NCBI GenBank assembly: GCA_964612675.1
Contig: CAZTDD010000033.1
Span: 1 to 55,740 of the forward strand
Origin: CAZTDD01 sp964612675
GTDB taxonomy: Bacteria > Hinthialibacterota > Hinthialibacteria > Hinthialibacterales > JAKPRU01
Length of the DNA stretch: 55,740 nucleotides
Direction of reading: 5' to 3'
The notes under the pieces were generated by a model. The model searched no databases and was not told the DNA's origin. It was given only the letters and a program-made list of their open reading frames with translations. The translations under genes and the position numbers were made by a program. Shown here in pieces: positions 16,225 to 24,222 of the stretch (within the stretch, counting starts at the first letter, position 1; each line of letters opens with the position of its first letter).

Positions 16225-16256
16225 GTTTGTTCTCCTTCTTGCGTCGGTTCAACGCC

Positions 16257-16273
16257 CGGGAGTTCAACTCCCG
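16257..16273. repeat. Short intercistronic hairpin
   Basis: Perfect inverted repeat CGGGAGTT-C-AACTCCCG in the 80-base gap between the sugar isomerase and dehydrogenase genes. It lacks a T-tract, so it is more likely an mRNA stabiliser or processing structure than a terminator. Confidence 0.5.
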
Positions 16274-16304
16274 CGCGAGCGAGCATCTTGAAGTTTTCAT
16301 CCTT

Positions 16305-17213
16305 TTAGTACTTCGCCAGATACGGTGCCAAGAACTTCTGAGCGTTCTCGGTTACCTCCCACGCCTCCGGCCAGAAACAGAGATCGATTGTCCACCACTC
16401 GCCGGTGTACCCGGCATCTTCCATAATGGCGGGGATCGCCTCGTCGAAATCGATCTTGCCTTCGCCGAATGGGCGGTGAGTGCTTGTTTCGTCGCCGTGG
16501 AGTGTGCCATCGGAATCAATTAGATGAACGTGCCCGATCTTCCCTTTGAGCATACGGGCGAATTCCGCGACACCGTTTGATAGGATTTCCTTTTCGCCGA
16601 CATGACGGGCTCCCACAACGGCGCTCATATACGCGTGGCAGGTATCGAACAGGACCTTGAAATTCGGGTGTCCGACGTCTTCCACCATCTGGACGATTTC
16701 ACTCGGCTTGTTGAACATGAAGCCGGGTTCAAATTCCCAAACGACTCTGATGCCGACCATCTCGGCGAGTTCCGAGCACTCCCTCCAAAGCGCGGCGATC
16801 CGCTTCCAGGCGGTATCCCTGTCAACATTCGGAACACCGTCCGGACCGTTCACCGTGTCTACACGGATTCCCGGTGACCCCAGATCCATACAGAGCTGGA
16901 GGTTCTTTTTGAAGAGTTTGATGTAGGCGTCGTCCTGCTGAGCTTCGTCCGTTCCCGGACCGGGCGCGCCCCAGAAATCCGCAGCCACGCCGGACACTTC
17001 CAGACCGTTCACACGAATGAGATTTCGGATTTTCTCGCGGTCCCATCGCATTGGATAGTCATCGGGATGGATATGAGGTTTGAATGCCCCAATCTCGACT
17101 CCGTCCAGTCCCAGTTCGCCGAGACGGCGAACCACCTGATCGAATGGAATTGGATTACTCTCGTACGGACCGAATGTGTACGCCCAGGTTCCGATGGACA
17201 GTTTTCTTGTCAT
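16305..17213 (-). CDS. TIM-barrel sugar phosphate isomerase/epimerase
   Basis: A member of the AP-endonuclease-2-like sugar isomerase superfamily (also home of IolE, IolI and hydroxypyruvate isomerase), 302 residues. It opens with KLSIGTWAYTFGPY and LGLDGVEIGAFKPHIHP; the metal site is carried by Glu in VVWEFEPGF, Asp/His in VLFDTCHAYMS and His in IGHVHLIDSDG. DETSTHRPFGEGKIDF is a typical substrate-loop region. I start at ATG 17213; GTG directly before it (17216) is the alternative and both follow an AGGGGG site. It is the middle gene of the leftward arm. The substrate is probably a sugar, keto-sugar or inosose related to that of its neighbours. Confidence 0.84.
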   Translation of the reverse strand: MTRKLSIGTWAYTFGPYESNPIPFDQVVRRLGELGLDGVEIGAFKPHIHPDDYPMRWDREKIRNLIRVNGLEVSGVAADFWGAPGPGTDEAQQDDAYIKLFKKNLQLCMDLGSPGIRVDTVNGPDGVPNVDRDTAWKRIAALWRECSELAEMVGIRVVWEFEPGFMFNKPSEIVQMVEDVGHPNFKVLFDTCHAYMSAVVGARHVGEKEILSNGVAEFARMLKGKIGHVHLIDSDGTLHGDETSTHRPFGEGKIDFDEAIPAIMEDAGYTGEWWTIDLCFWPEAWEVTENAQKFLAPYLAKY

Positions 17214-17250
17214 CACTTATACCCCCTTGTTGGTTTATTCGGTTTTCTAT

Positions 17251-17265
17251 CGCGGTAAAACCGCG
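17251..17265. repeat. Intercistronic hairpin
   Basis: CGCGGT-AAA-ACCGCG, a six-base perfect stem in the 73-base gap upstream of the isomerase gene. No T-tract; possible mRNA processing or attenuation structure. Confidence 0.4.
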
Positions 17266-17286
17266 TCGTTCACCACTTCTTCCGAG

Positions 17287-18396
17287 TTATTCAATCACAG
17301 GTGGATAACAACACACAACCTCAAGAGGTTGCGACCCTTTGCTGACCACATCCAAAGCTCCCAGGCGAGTGGGTAAGAAGAACGACTTGCCACGTTTTAT
17401 CGGGATTTCGCCGAACGGTCCACGAAGTGCCCCTTCGCCCTCGGTGGTCACCATGCAGTAAAATCCCTGGTCGCCGGGCATACTGATCTTGCCGTTTACC
17501 TTCAGCCGTGTAACCCAGAAATACTTCTTGGCCTCCTCGGGAACGAGTTGTTCCTCGACACTTCCGTCTTCTTTTCGAGCGACGATGGGAGTGCGCATGA
17601 CATAGTCATTGAGGTAGTCCGTGGGCATGGCGTCGAAACGAGCGGCCTCCAGTGCGACATCCCAGTCGAGTCCCAGCGAGGCGTCTTCTCGGCTATACGG
17701 ATATTCCTCCCATTCGGACAAGATGTTCCAGTCCGTCGGCTCCTGGGGTTCAAGAATACAAAGGCCCGACCCGAGCGAATGGACAAAACTGTCGCGCAGG
17801 AAGATTACGTCGCCTCTATTGGGGAACACCTCGTGCATGTGTTTCCGCATGGTTTTGTAATCCTGTGCTTCCATCCACTCGCGGAACTGCTCCTTCGAGA
17901 TATCTTCCTTGAAGCCAATCCACGCGTTTGCGCCGGGGCGCGTGTCGATCACGATCCATGCTTCGTTCTTACCGCTCGGCGAGTTGAGGTTCTTTTGAGC
18001 GAACTCGGGGGAGGGATGCCAGTGGACGGGGATATGCGCCCCCTCGCCCACGTCGAAGATCTTCAGGAGAACGCCCAAATTGGCTCCCCATTTCTCGTAA
18101 TGCTTTGCTCCAAGAGTCTCTTCCGGCAGTTGCTTGAGGATCTCCTGCAGAAGAACAATCTCTCCGTTGGGGAGTTCCACGCGGCTGAACCCTTTGTCCG
18201 GAGGATTCTCCCGACCGGGCGTTATTGCTCGGTTTGTGGAAAAGATCCATTCTTCCGACCGAAAATCGTCCTTCGGATCCTCTTCGCCCATGAATTTGGC
18301 TCTAAGCTTGCCTCCGTTGTAGAAATGAAGATACGTGTTGGGGGCCAGCGGCACCGGCGCATTGAGCAAATTGCGGTATTCATCGACTGAAGCCAT
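17287..18396 (-). CDS. Phosphomannose-isomerase-like cupin (class I-related)
   Basis: Resembles the type I mannose-6-phosphate isomerase/cupin group, 369 residues, cytoplasmic, expected to interconvert an aldose and ketose phosphate with a metal. Visible landmarks are HIPVHWHPSPEFA (two His of the first cupin motif), KNEAWIVIDT (Glu ligand, as in the KpE-x-w region of ManA) and GDVIFLRDSFVHSLGSG (second-motif His). The C-terminal part is a second, degenerate cupin (EGEGALRGPFGEIPIKRGKSFFLPTRLG). ATG 18396 has GAGAGGTG upstream. It lies among sugar isomerases, so it may act on the same unusual substrate and not on mannose 6-phosphate. Confidence 0.75.
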   Translation of the reverse strand: MASVDEYRNLLNAPVPLAPNTYLHFYNGGKLRAKFMGEEDPKDDFRSEEWIFSTNRAITPGRENPPDKGFSRVELPNGEIVLLQEILKQLPEETLGAKHYEKWGANLGVLLKIFDVGEGAHIPVHWHPSPEFAQKNLNSPSGKNEAWIVIDTRPGANAWIGFKEDISKEQFREWMEAQDYKTMRKHMHEVFPNRGDVIFLRDSFVHSLGSGLCILEPQEPTDWNILSEWEEYPYSREDASLGLDWDVALEAARFDAMPTDYLNDYVMRTPIVARKEDGSVEEQLVPEEAKKYFWVTRLKVNGKISMPGDQGFYCMVTTEGEGALRGPFGEIPIKRGKSFFLPTRLGALDVVSKGSQPLEVVCCYPPVIE

Positions 18397-18579
18397 AGTT
18401 ACACCTCTCGTATTCGTCGCATCAGCGTGACGGGGATTCCTTTGTGGAGGCTGTCCCCGCCTACGCCTGTGGCGGTTTGATTTCGTTTGGTCTCATCGTA
18501 CCAGAAAGGTAGCACGACGTGCAGGTGATGAGTAGCTGGATAAGGCCGTTTCTGAACGGAATCCGGGGACGGGCACCTC

Positions 18580-18620
18580 GAATAGAAAGAGGGGGGACGA
18601 ACATGCTCACGTCCCCCCTC
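18580..18620 (-). terminator. Intercistronic terminator-like hairpin
   Basis: GAGGGGGGACG pairs with CGTCCCCCCTC around a 10-base loop, 23 bases after the stop of the isomerase gene at 18643. On the minus strand it is followed by TTTCTATT. It may end or attenuate transcription before the cupin gene. The remaining 180 bases up to 18397 have no recognised feature. Confidence 0.65.
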
Positions 18621-18642
18621 GGTTGAACCACCATTCGTTGTC

Positions 18643-19683
18643 TTATTTGTCGGCGCCCATGCCGTCCTCGAAGGAGCCTTCCGCGACGGGGAAACAGATG
18701 TGGTCGCGGACATAGGCGACGCCGTTGGCGCTCGTCGCGTCCAGATCGCGGTATGCGCTTTCGGCTTCGACGATCATCGGTGCGGTTTCGGTGCCCATAA
18801 TGCCGCAGTACCGTTGCGGATACCCGGTCAGAATCACCAGTTCGGTGAAACGCATCATGTTAATGTCGCCGGTCGGCAGATCGGTGAACTGCATGGCGCG
18901 CTTCTTCCAATCGCCTTCCATCGCGCGCAGCGGGAGTGTCGGCCGGATGACGTGATTCTTAATATGGCAGCCGTAGCAGCGGTCGGCGACCTTCAGGAAC
19001 CGAGTTTCCCAGTCCTCGCCTTCCCAGCAGTGGGATGGATCGATGTTCACACCGAGACACTTATCGCCATCGCAGGCGTCGACCAGCATCAGGAAATCAT
19101 CGGCGCAAATCGCCGCTGTGGACGGATGAATTTCGTGGGCCAGATAAAGCCCAAGCGAGTTGGCCTTCTGGCGGATTTTTTCTGTTTTCTTGACAAATCG
19201 ATCGAGTCCTTCTTTTAGGAGATCGTATCCCGGGCCCGCGAAGAACCCCCACGGATAGCCGCCTGCCAGTTCCCAACCGAGCGCGGTTCCCCAGAACATC
19301 GGCAGGATCTTGATTCCCATTTCCGCGGCCAGATCCATCATCTTGAGAATGTAGTCTTCCGCCCATTGCTCGATTCCCTCGGGGCCTTTAGCGGCCACGT
19401 CGCCCGAGATAAACGGTTTCACCATCGGTGAACCTGTCCAAGCGGTGGTATGAACCCAAAACGGGCAGTGGCATGAAATCCCGTCGAATTTGAGCCCTCG
19501 TTTTTCAAATTCGCCTTTGATCTCGTTAGCAGGGCGGAAACCGCCACCTTGTGCTTCCAACATGAAATTGGATACCTGCGCTCCGTCCGCACCCGCCTTT
19601 TTTGCAAAGTCCAGGAACCCCTCAAGACCTTTCGGGCCGTGTTGAGCGCCCTCGACGCTTGGGTGAAAAACCGATTTTGCCAT
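18643..19683 (-). CDS. Xylose-isomerase-like TIM-barrel sugar isomerase
   Basis: Third member of the AP-endonuclease-2-like isomerase superfamily in this arm, 346 residues and longer than the other two. Features are DFAKKAGADGAQVSNFML, an ILPMFWGTALG strand, the Glu ligand in YLAHEIHPSTAAI, Asp/His in LGVNIDPSHCWEGED and a His in CYGCHIKNHVI. This layout is the one I associate with Planctomycetota-type sugar isomerases of unassigned substrate that sit near Gfo/Idh genes. ATG 19683 follows AAGGAG. It is the first gene of the leftward arm and diverges from the Asp-rich gene at 19920, with 236 bases holding both promoters. Substrate unknown. Confidence 0.83.
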   Translation of the reverse strand: MAKSVFHPSVEGAQHGPKGLEGFLDFAKKAGADGAQVSNFMLEAQGGGFRPANEIKGEFEKRGLKFDGISCHCPFWVHTTAWTGSPMVKPFISGDVAAKGPEGIEQWAEDYILKMMDLAAEMGIKILPMFWGTALGWELAGGYPWGFFAGPGYDLLKEGLDRFVKKTEKIRQKANSLGLYLAHEIHPSTAAICADDFLMLVDACDGDKCLGVNIDPSHCWEGEDWETRFLKVADRCYGCHIKNHVIRPTLPLRAMEGDWKKRAMQFTDLPTGDINMMRFTELVILTGYPQRYCGIMGTETAPMIVEAESAYRDLDATSANGVAYVRDHICFPVAEGSFEDGMGADK

Positions 19684-19919
19684 TGTTCTGGTTCTCCTTA
19701 CTGTATTGTTTGATTTTCGCGGTTGCTTCAGATCTTATTTACGGATCTCGAATGATCCGTATCGTACGTGGAACATGGCTAGGGTTCAACCCATTCCCGG
19801 TTCTCACCCAATCCCGCGATTCATCGAAAGAAACCGTCATAGAACCGCCGCATGACGGTTGACGAGCTCGTGTCCACGTGTTCCTATTATTCACGACTCT
19901 TCGCCTTTGAGGTGGAAAC

Positions 19920-21560
19920 ATGAAAACAGCGATAACGGTAGCAGTCTTCATCTTTTTCGGGGGCACATTCTGGTCGCCGCCGGCAATCACCGCACAGCCA
20001 TTCGAGACCCCCAACGAACGAATGCGCCAGATGGCAGGCAAGGAGATCTTCTTCGGAGACGATCTCCTGGCTCGAGCCCACCAATTGGCTCCGGGAGAGA
20101 AATTCACCATCGATGAGGACGGCGATGGCGATCCCGATGTGACGATCTTCAACGATAACGATCCGAAACACACCATTCAGCCGATTTTTGTCAAAGTCAT
20201 CGACGAGGACGACGATCAGGGGGAGGATGGATACGGCGATACCGACAGCGACTGCTGGATCGCAGACTGGTATGGAGACGCCGTCATCGACTGCGTTATC
20301 GATTATGAAGACCGGGACGGCGACAATGATGTGGATCGAATGACTTTGTATGACAAAGATTTTTATGGCCGAACCGCCGCCATTGTGTGTGACGATATCG
20401 GCGACGACAACCGGCTTTGGTACACACGAAACTACACGTACGATCAACCCGGTTGTCAGTGGTTCTCCGATTTCAACGGCGACGAGCTGTTCTGTATGTT
20501 CGATTTCGACCCGCAAACCGGCCAGCTCTTCCCGAAGTTTGAGAATCCTTTCGTGTTCTACGACATGGACAATGACGAGTGTTCCGAGATCGTTATTCGT
20601 TTCTCAGGAGAAGATCTATATATCAATAGACTTCGTTACAGTTACGATATGGACAACGATGCGGAGCCGGGGAACCCACACGATTACGATTTCTCGTTCA
20701 ATTGCGAGGGACATGCCCGCATTCCCGACGAGAGTTTGACAAAACCGGAATTTCGCCACGCCCCGGCGAGACATGGCTATATCCGTTGGGAGGACGGCCC
20801 CGAAGTGGCCCAATCCATGGATTGGGACAAAAACGTTTTCATCTGGGATGAGGCGGACAACACGGCGAATCCGACCGATATCATTCAACGCCTTCACGAG
20901 CGCTGGGAGGGCGTCGGCGGATATCGCATGCCGCGCTGCAACTTCCGGCGCGAATACGATGAAGACTTCAGCGGCGGGTTGAAACTGTACTGGTGCCAGG
21001 TAGACCGGCGCGTCCATCTGTTTGGGGCCGAGTATGGAGAGCTTTTCGTGGATTACGATTTCGACGGCGACGCGGATATGGCCTATCGATGTGAGGACAC
21101 GGACAAGGACGGCTATTTCGACCGTTGGCGAATGGATCATGATGCAGACGGCGACTATGAGCAGGACTACAAGAATCTCTCGCTTCAGTATGAGGACCTT
21201 CCTCTGGACTACGAGTCTTTGCACAAGATCTATATCGAGAAGCTGGATGAAGCGATTCTAGCAAACGAACAGGTGATTGCGGCAATCAAGGACCTGATCG
21301 GCGATCAGCGTGCTACGCCGATGGAGCGGTGGTATAACGATGCGATGTGGGGGAATTATCACGCCGCCGTGAAACTTGCCACGAGTAAGGAAGCCAAAAG
21401 ATACTATCAGGACTTGAGCCGTGTGTATCTATTTCGACGGCTTCTCGAACACTTGTCCGATAACAACGAGATCCTGTCGGCGGAGGAACTCGATACGTAT
21501 ACTCGCGGCGATTACCGCGAGTTCGCCGCGATCCTGGAGATGCGAAACAACCGCAAATAG
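19920..21560 (+). CDS. Secreted Asp-rich (DxDxDG) protein, stand-alone paralogue of the next Asp-rich protein
   Basis: A 546-residue exported protein of unknown function. The signal peptide is residues 1-25 (MKTAITVAVFIFFGG...ITAQ). The mature part is packed with calcium-loop-like runs: DEDGDGDPD, DEDDDQGEDG, DRDGDNDVD, DFDGDADM, DTDKDGYFDRW. These resemble dockerin or thrombospondin-3 calcium loops without the spacing of either. A second landmark is FRREYDEDFSGGLKLYWCQ followed by VDRRVHLFGAEYG. The last 130 residues are helical. Order and landmarks match residues 1 to about 680 of the protein at 24222, so the two are paralogues, the other with an added DUF4861 domain. ATG 19920 follows GAGGTGGAAAC. 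First gene of the rightward arm. A calcium-dependent secreted enzyme or binding protein is a guess. Confidence 0.85.
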   Translation: MKTAITVAVFIFFGGTFWSPPAITAQPFETPNERMRQMAGKEIFFGDDLLARAHQLAPGEKFTIDEDGDGDPDVTIFNDNDPKHTIQPIFVKVIDEDDDQGEDGYGDTDSDCWIADWYGDAVIDCVIDYEDRDGDNDVDRMTLYDKDFYGRTAAIVCDDIGDDNRLWYTRNYTYDQPGCQWFSDFNGDELFCMFDFDPQTGQLFPKFENPFVFYDMDNDECSEIVIRFSGEDLYINRLRYSYDMDNDAEPGNPHDYDFSFNCEGHARIPDESLTKPEFRHAPARHGYIRWEDGPEVAQSMDWDKNVFIWDEADNTANPTDIIQRLHERWEGVGGYRMPRCNFRREYDEDFSGGLKLYWCQVDRRVHLFGAEYGELFVDYDFDGDADMAYRCEDTDKDGYFDRWRMDHDADGDYEQDYKNLSLQYEDLPLDYESLHKIYIEKLDEAILANEQVIAAIKDLIGDQRATPMERWYNDAMWGNYHAAVKLATSKEAKRYYQDLSRVYLFRRLLEHLSDNNEILSAEELDTYTRGDYREFAAILEMRNNRK

Positions 21561-21572
21561 AGCCATAGAAAA

Positions 21573-22796
21573 ATGTCCGATTCGAAGGCCACCCAATTAG
21601 CGATACACGGTGGGGCTCCGTACCGCTCGGAACCCTTTCCGCAGCGTGCCCCTTATGGAGAGCGGGATATCGAGCTGGTAACCAAGGCGCTACGTTCGCA
21701 GACTCTTTTTCAGTTCGGCGGGAATCTTGTTCAGGAGCTGGAGAGCCGGTTTGCAGAGGCGTACGGTGTCTCTCATGCCCGGTCCTGCACTTCAGGAACA
21801 GCAGCGGTTCATGTGGCGGTCGGGACGGTGAATCCAAATCCCGGCGATGAGATCATCACCGCTCCCATTACGGATTTCGGGTCGATCGGTCCGATTTTGC
21901 AGCAGAATGCCGTCCCGGTTTTTGCGGATGTGAACCCGCGAACGCTGACCATGGATCCGGCGGACATCGAGCGGAAGATCACATCCAAAACCAGAGCAAT
22001 CATCGTCGTCCATCTCTTCGGTACAGCTGCCGATATGGACCCGATCATGGAAATCGCCCGCAGCAAGGACATCCCGGTCATCGAAGATTGTGCACAAGCC
22101 CACAGAACGCTCTATAAAGGACAACTGCTCGGCACTATCGGCGACATCGGCTGCTTTAGTTTCCAGGAGTCGAAGCACATGCCGACCGGTGACGGGGGGA
22201 TGACGGTTACGAACCGTGAGGACTACTGGGAACGGATGCGGCTCTTTGTCGACAAAGGCTATGTTCGTGCCGGTTGGGGGCCGCGCTGTTACCGTTTTCT
22301 CGGCCCGAATTATCGGATGTCGGAATTGACCGCCGCCGTCGGCCTGGCTCAGCTCGATAAAGTCGATGAGGTTGTTCGGCGACGCCGGGAAATGGGAAAA
22401 CTTCTTTCGACTGTGATCGGACCGATTGAAGGAGTGGAGCCGGCGGAGGCAACCGAGGGTTCCGAGCACAGCTATTGGCTGTATCCGCTCCACGTGACCG
22501 CTTGGACCGGGGAACGATTCGGACAGGCGCTGAAAGCGGAAGGGATAGCAAACTTGCCGGGGTACACCGGTGTACCGATGTATCTCTGTTCGGAGGCACT
22601 CACAGCGGCACACACCTTCGGCGATTCGGGGTTCCCTCTGGAAGGACGGAAATACGAAAAAGGCCTTTGCCCAGTCGCCGAAGAAGCACTCAACCACCTG
22701 GTCACGATTTGGTTTCACGAAGATTACGACGACGGCGACATTCGCGATATCGCAGGGGCAGTTGAGAAGGTTGCAAGGCATTTGGACAAGGATTAA
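21573..22796 (+). CDS. DegT/DnrJ/EryC1/StrS aminotransferase 1
   Basis: A PLP-dependent sugar or cyclitol aminotransferase, 407 residues. The PLP lysine is K201 in FSFQESKHMPTGDGG, the ring-nitrogen Asp is D172 in VIEDCAQAH, and the substrate loop SCTSGTAAVHVAV is intact, so it should be catalytic and not one of the lysine-less regulators. It begins AIHGGAPYRSEPFPQR, as do many family members acting on inososes or keto-sugars. It starts 12 bases after the Asp-rich gene; the ribosome site is weak (ATAGAAAA), so translational coupling is likely. The family transfers an amino group from Glu or Gln to a ketone; direction and substrate here are unknown. Confidence 0.9.
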   Translation: MSDSKATQLAIHGGAPYRSEPFPQRAPYGERDIELVTKALRSQTLFQFGGNLVQELESRFAEAYGVSHARSCTSGTAAVHVAVGTVNPNPGDEIITAPITDFGSIGPILQQNAVPVFADVNPRTLTMDPADIERKITSKTRAIIVVHLFGTAADMDPIMEIARSKDIPVIEDCAQAHRTLYKGQLLGTIGDIGCFSFQESKHMPTGDGGMTVTNREDYWERMRLFVDKGYVRAGWGPRCYRFLGPNYRMSELTAAVGLAQLDKVDEVVRRRREMGKLLSTVIGPIEGVEPAEATEGSEHSYWLYPLHVTAWTGERFGQALKAEGIANLPGYTGVPMYLCSEALTAAHTFGDSGFPLEGRKYEKGLCPVAEEALNHLVTIWFHEDYDDGDIRDIAGAVEKVARHLDKD

Positions 22797-22800
22797 ACAA

Positions 22801-23157
22801 GACGGTGAAAAGTCAGCAAAACAGATCTCAACCCCTCTGTATCTCAATGTCATTAAGTTAGGAAAGGGCGAAGCCGTTTACTGGGAGGGCGAGGCTCCCG
22901 CCGAGCCGAAATGAAGAAAAATGCGGCTCACCAGGAGGTTCGCCCTCCCCTCGCTCCTTCTCTCAAACTTAACTTAATGACATTGCTCTGTATCTCCCAG
23001 TCTTGGGGGAGAAGAGGAGCGTGGACGCGTTCATTTTCGGGTTCAGTCGAACGCGGGCATGCGTGAAACTCCCTCCCTAAGAAGGACACGCTTGCGTAGC
23101 CACAGTAAGGGGATGGTTCGGGTGGGGGTGACGTTGAAGAACCACTTTTTGCCAGAC
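22801..23157. repeat. Dispersed element of the 12.9 kb family, interrupted by a MITE
   Basis: The outer part (TGAAAAGTCAGC and TCTCAACCCC at the left; CCAGTCTTGGGGGAGAAG, GTTCGGGTGGGGG and CACTTTTTGCC at the right) shares blocks with the elements at 12885-13064 and 49369-49425. A 141-base insertion at 22845-22985 splits it. The gap 22797-23181 holds nothing else. Confidence 0.65.
22845..22985. mobile_element. 141-bp MITE with 16-bp terminal repeats and 10-bp target duplication
   Basis: The ends are exact inverted copies of CAATGTCATTAAGTTA (22845-22860 and 22970-22985). Flanking them is a direct repeat CTCTGTATCT (22835-22844 and 22986-22995), the footprint of a 10-base target-site duplication. 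The interior is G+C-rich (GGGAGGGCGAGGCTCCCGCC) and encodes no transposase, so it would move in trans. The size of the duplication fits an IS4-superfamily type transposase, an inference from duplication length only. Confidence 0.85.
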
Positions 23158-23181
23158 TATTAATCAACACGGAGAGTAACT

Positions 23182-24222
23182 ATGGAAACAGTCGGCATTG
23201 GGATAATCGGTAGTGGTTTTATGGGAAGGACTCATTCGGAGGCATTTTCGAAATATGCGAAAGGCGCTTCACTGCGCGCGGTAGCTGAAGGGAGCCGAGC
23301 CCCGGCGCTCGCGGAGGAATACGGTATTGACTGCGAACCGTCCGTGGAGGCTCTGATCGCTCGCAATGACATCGATGCCGTTGCGGTAACGACCCCACAC
23401 CACCTGCACGCAGCCAACGCGCTCGCGGCGATGGAAGCGGGTAAACATGTATTGCTGGAGAAACCGGTCGCCGCATCGCTCGACGAGTGCCACAAACTCG
23501 ATCAAGCGTTGAAGGAATCGGGTGTAGTTTGCCAAGTGGCGTTTACCCAGCGATACCGCAAGGCCAACGAGAAAGCCAAAGAGATCATCGATTCGGGCCG
23601 TATCGGCCGCGTGGTTCAGATGTTCGAGATGCAGCACGACTGGCATGGACTCGCCGGATTGCCGCCATGGCAGAGCGACTCGGCGAACCTCGGCACCCTG
23701 TTCGGCCATGGCTGCCATTCCATCGATCGGGTTCGTTGGTTCACACGGGAAGAGATCGAGACTGTCTTTGCTCATTGCCTGAATTCGACGGAAGGAATAC
23801 CGATAGAGACCCGCTCGATGGTCACCATGGTGCTGAGCGGGGATGTCTCGGCGACGTTCTGGTGTTGCTGGGAATCGCCCAAGCCCGGATTTCCGAATTC
23901 CGCCTTTCGTTCGCGCATTCTTTGCGAGCGGGGGCTGCTGGATGTGGATGCGTACGGCCTTTTGCAGATGTGCGCGGACGAGAAATGGGAAACCGTTTTC
24001 GAACAACCGCCTTTGGATTTTCGCGGCGATTATCTTGCGCCGGTACGAATGGAGTCATTCGGCAGGCAGGATCAGGATTTTGTCGACGCTATCCGTGAAG
24101 GGAAACAGCCGGATGCGGACCTCCGGGCAGGACTCATGGCCGCGTATGTTGCCTTTGCGGCCGACAGATCGTCCCGGGAGCGACGGGCTGTTTCGATCCA
24201 GGAATTGGAGGCACAAAGCTAA
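23182..24222 (+). CDS. Gfo/Idh/MocA-family NAD(P)-dependent oxidoreductase
   Basis: A 346-residue cytoplasmic oxidoreductase for a sugar or cyclitol. The N-terminal Rossmann motif is GIIGSGFMGRTH (GSGFMG, residues 10-15), followed by VAVTTPHHLHAANA and the signature EKPVAASLDE (residues 93 on), where the Lys acts in catalysis. The C-terminal half has the GHGCHSIDRVRW helix with the conserved Asp and His. ATG 23182 follows GGAGAG. Placed between two aminotransferases and two isomerase-rich arms, it probably makes or removes the keto group that the aminotransferases need, as in scyllo-inosamine or 3-keto-sugar chemistry. The substrate is inferred only in outline. Its stop codon overlaps the next start by one base. 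Confidence 0.9.
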   Translation: METVGIGIIGSGFMGRTHSEAFSKYAKGASLRAVAEGSRAPALAEEYGIDCEPSVEALIARNDIDAVAVTTPHHLHAANALAAMEAGKHVLLEKPVAASLDECHKLDQALKESGVVCQVAFTQRYRKANEKAKEIIDSGRIGRVVQMFEMQHDWHGLAGLPPWQSDSANLGTLFGHGCHSIDRVRWFTREEIETVFAHCLNSTEGIPIETRSMVTMVLSGDVSATFWCCWESPKPGFPNSAFRSRILCERGLLDVDAYGLLQMCADEKWETVFEQPPLDFRGDYLAPVRMESFGRQDQDFVDAIREGKQPDADLRAGLMAAYVAFAADRSSRERRAVSIQELEAQS

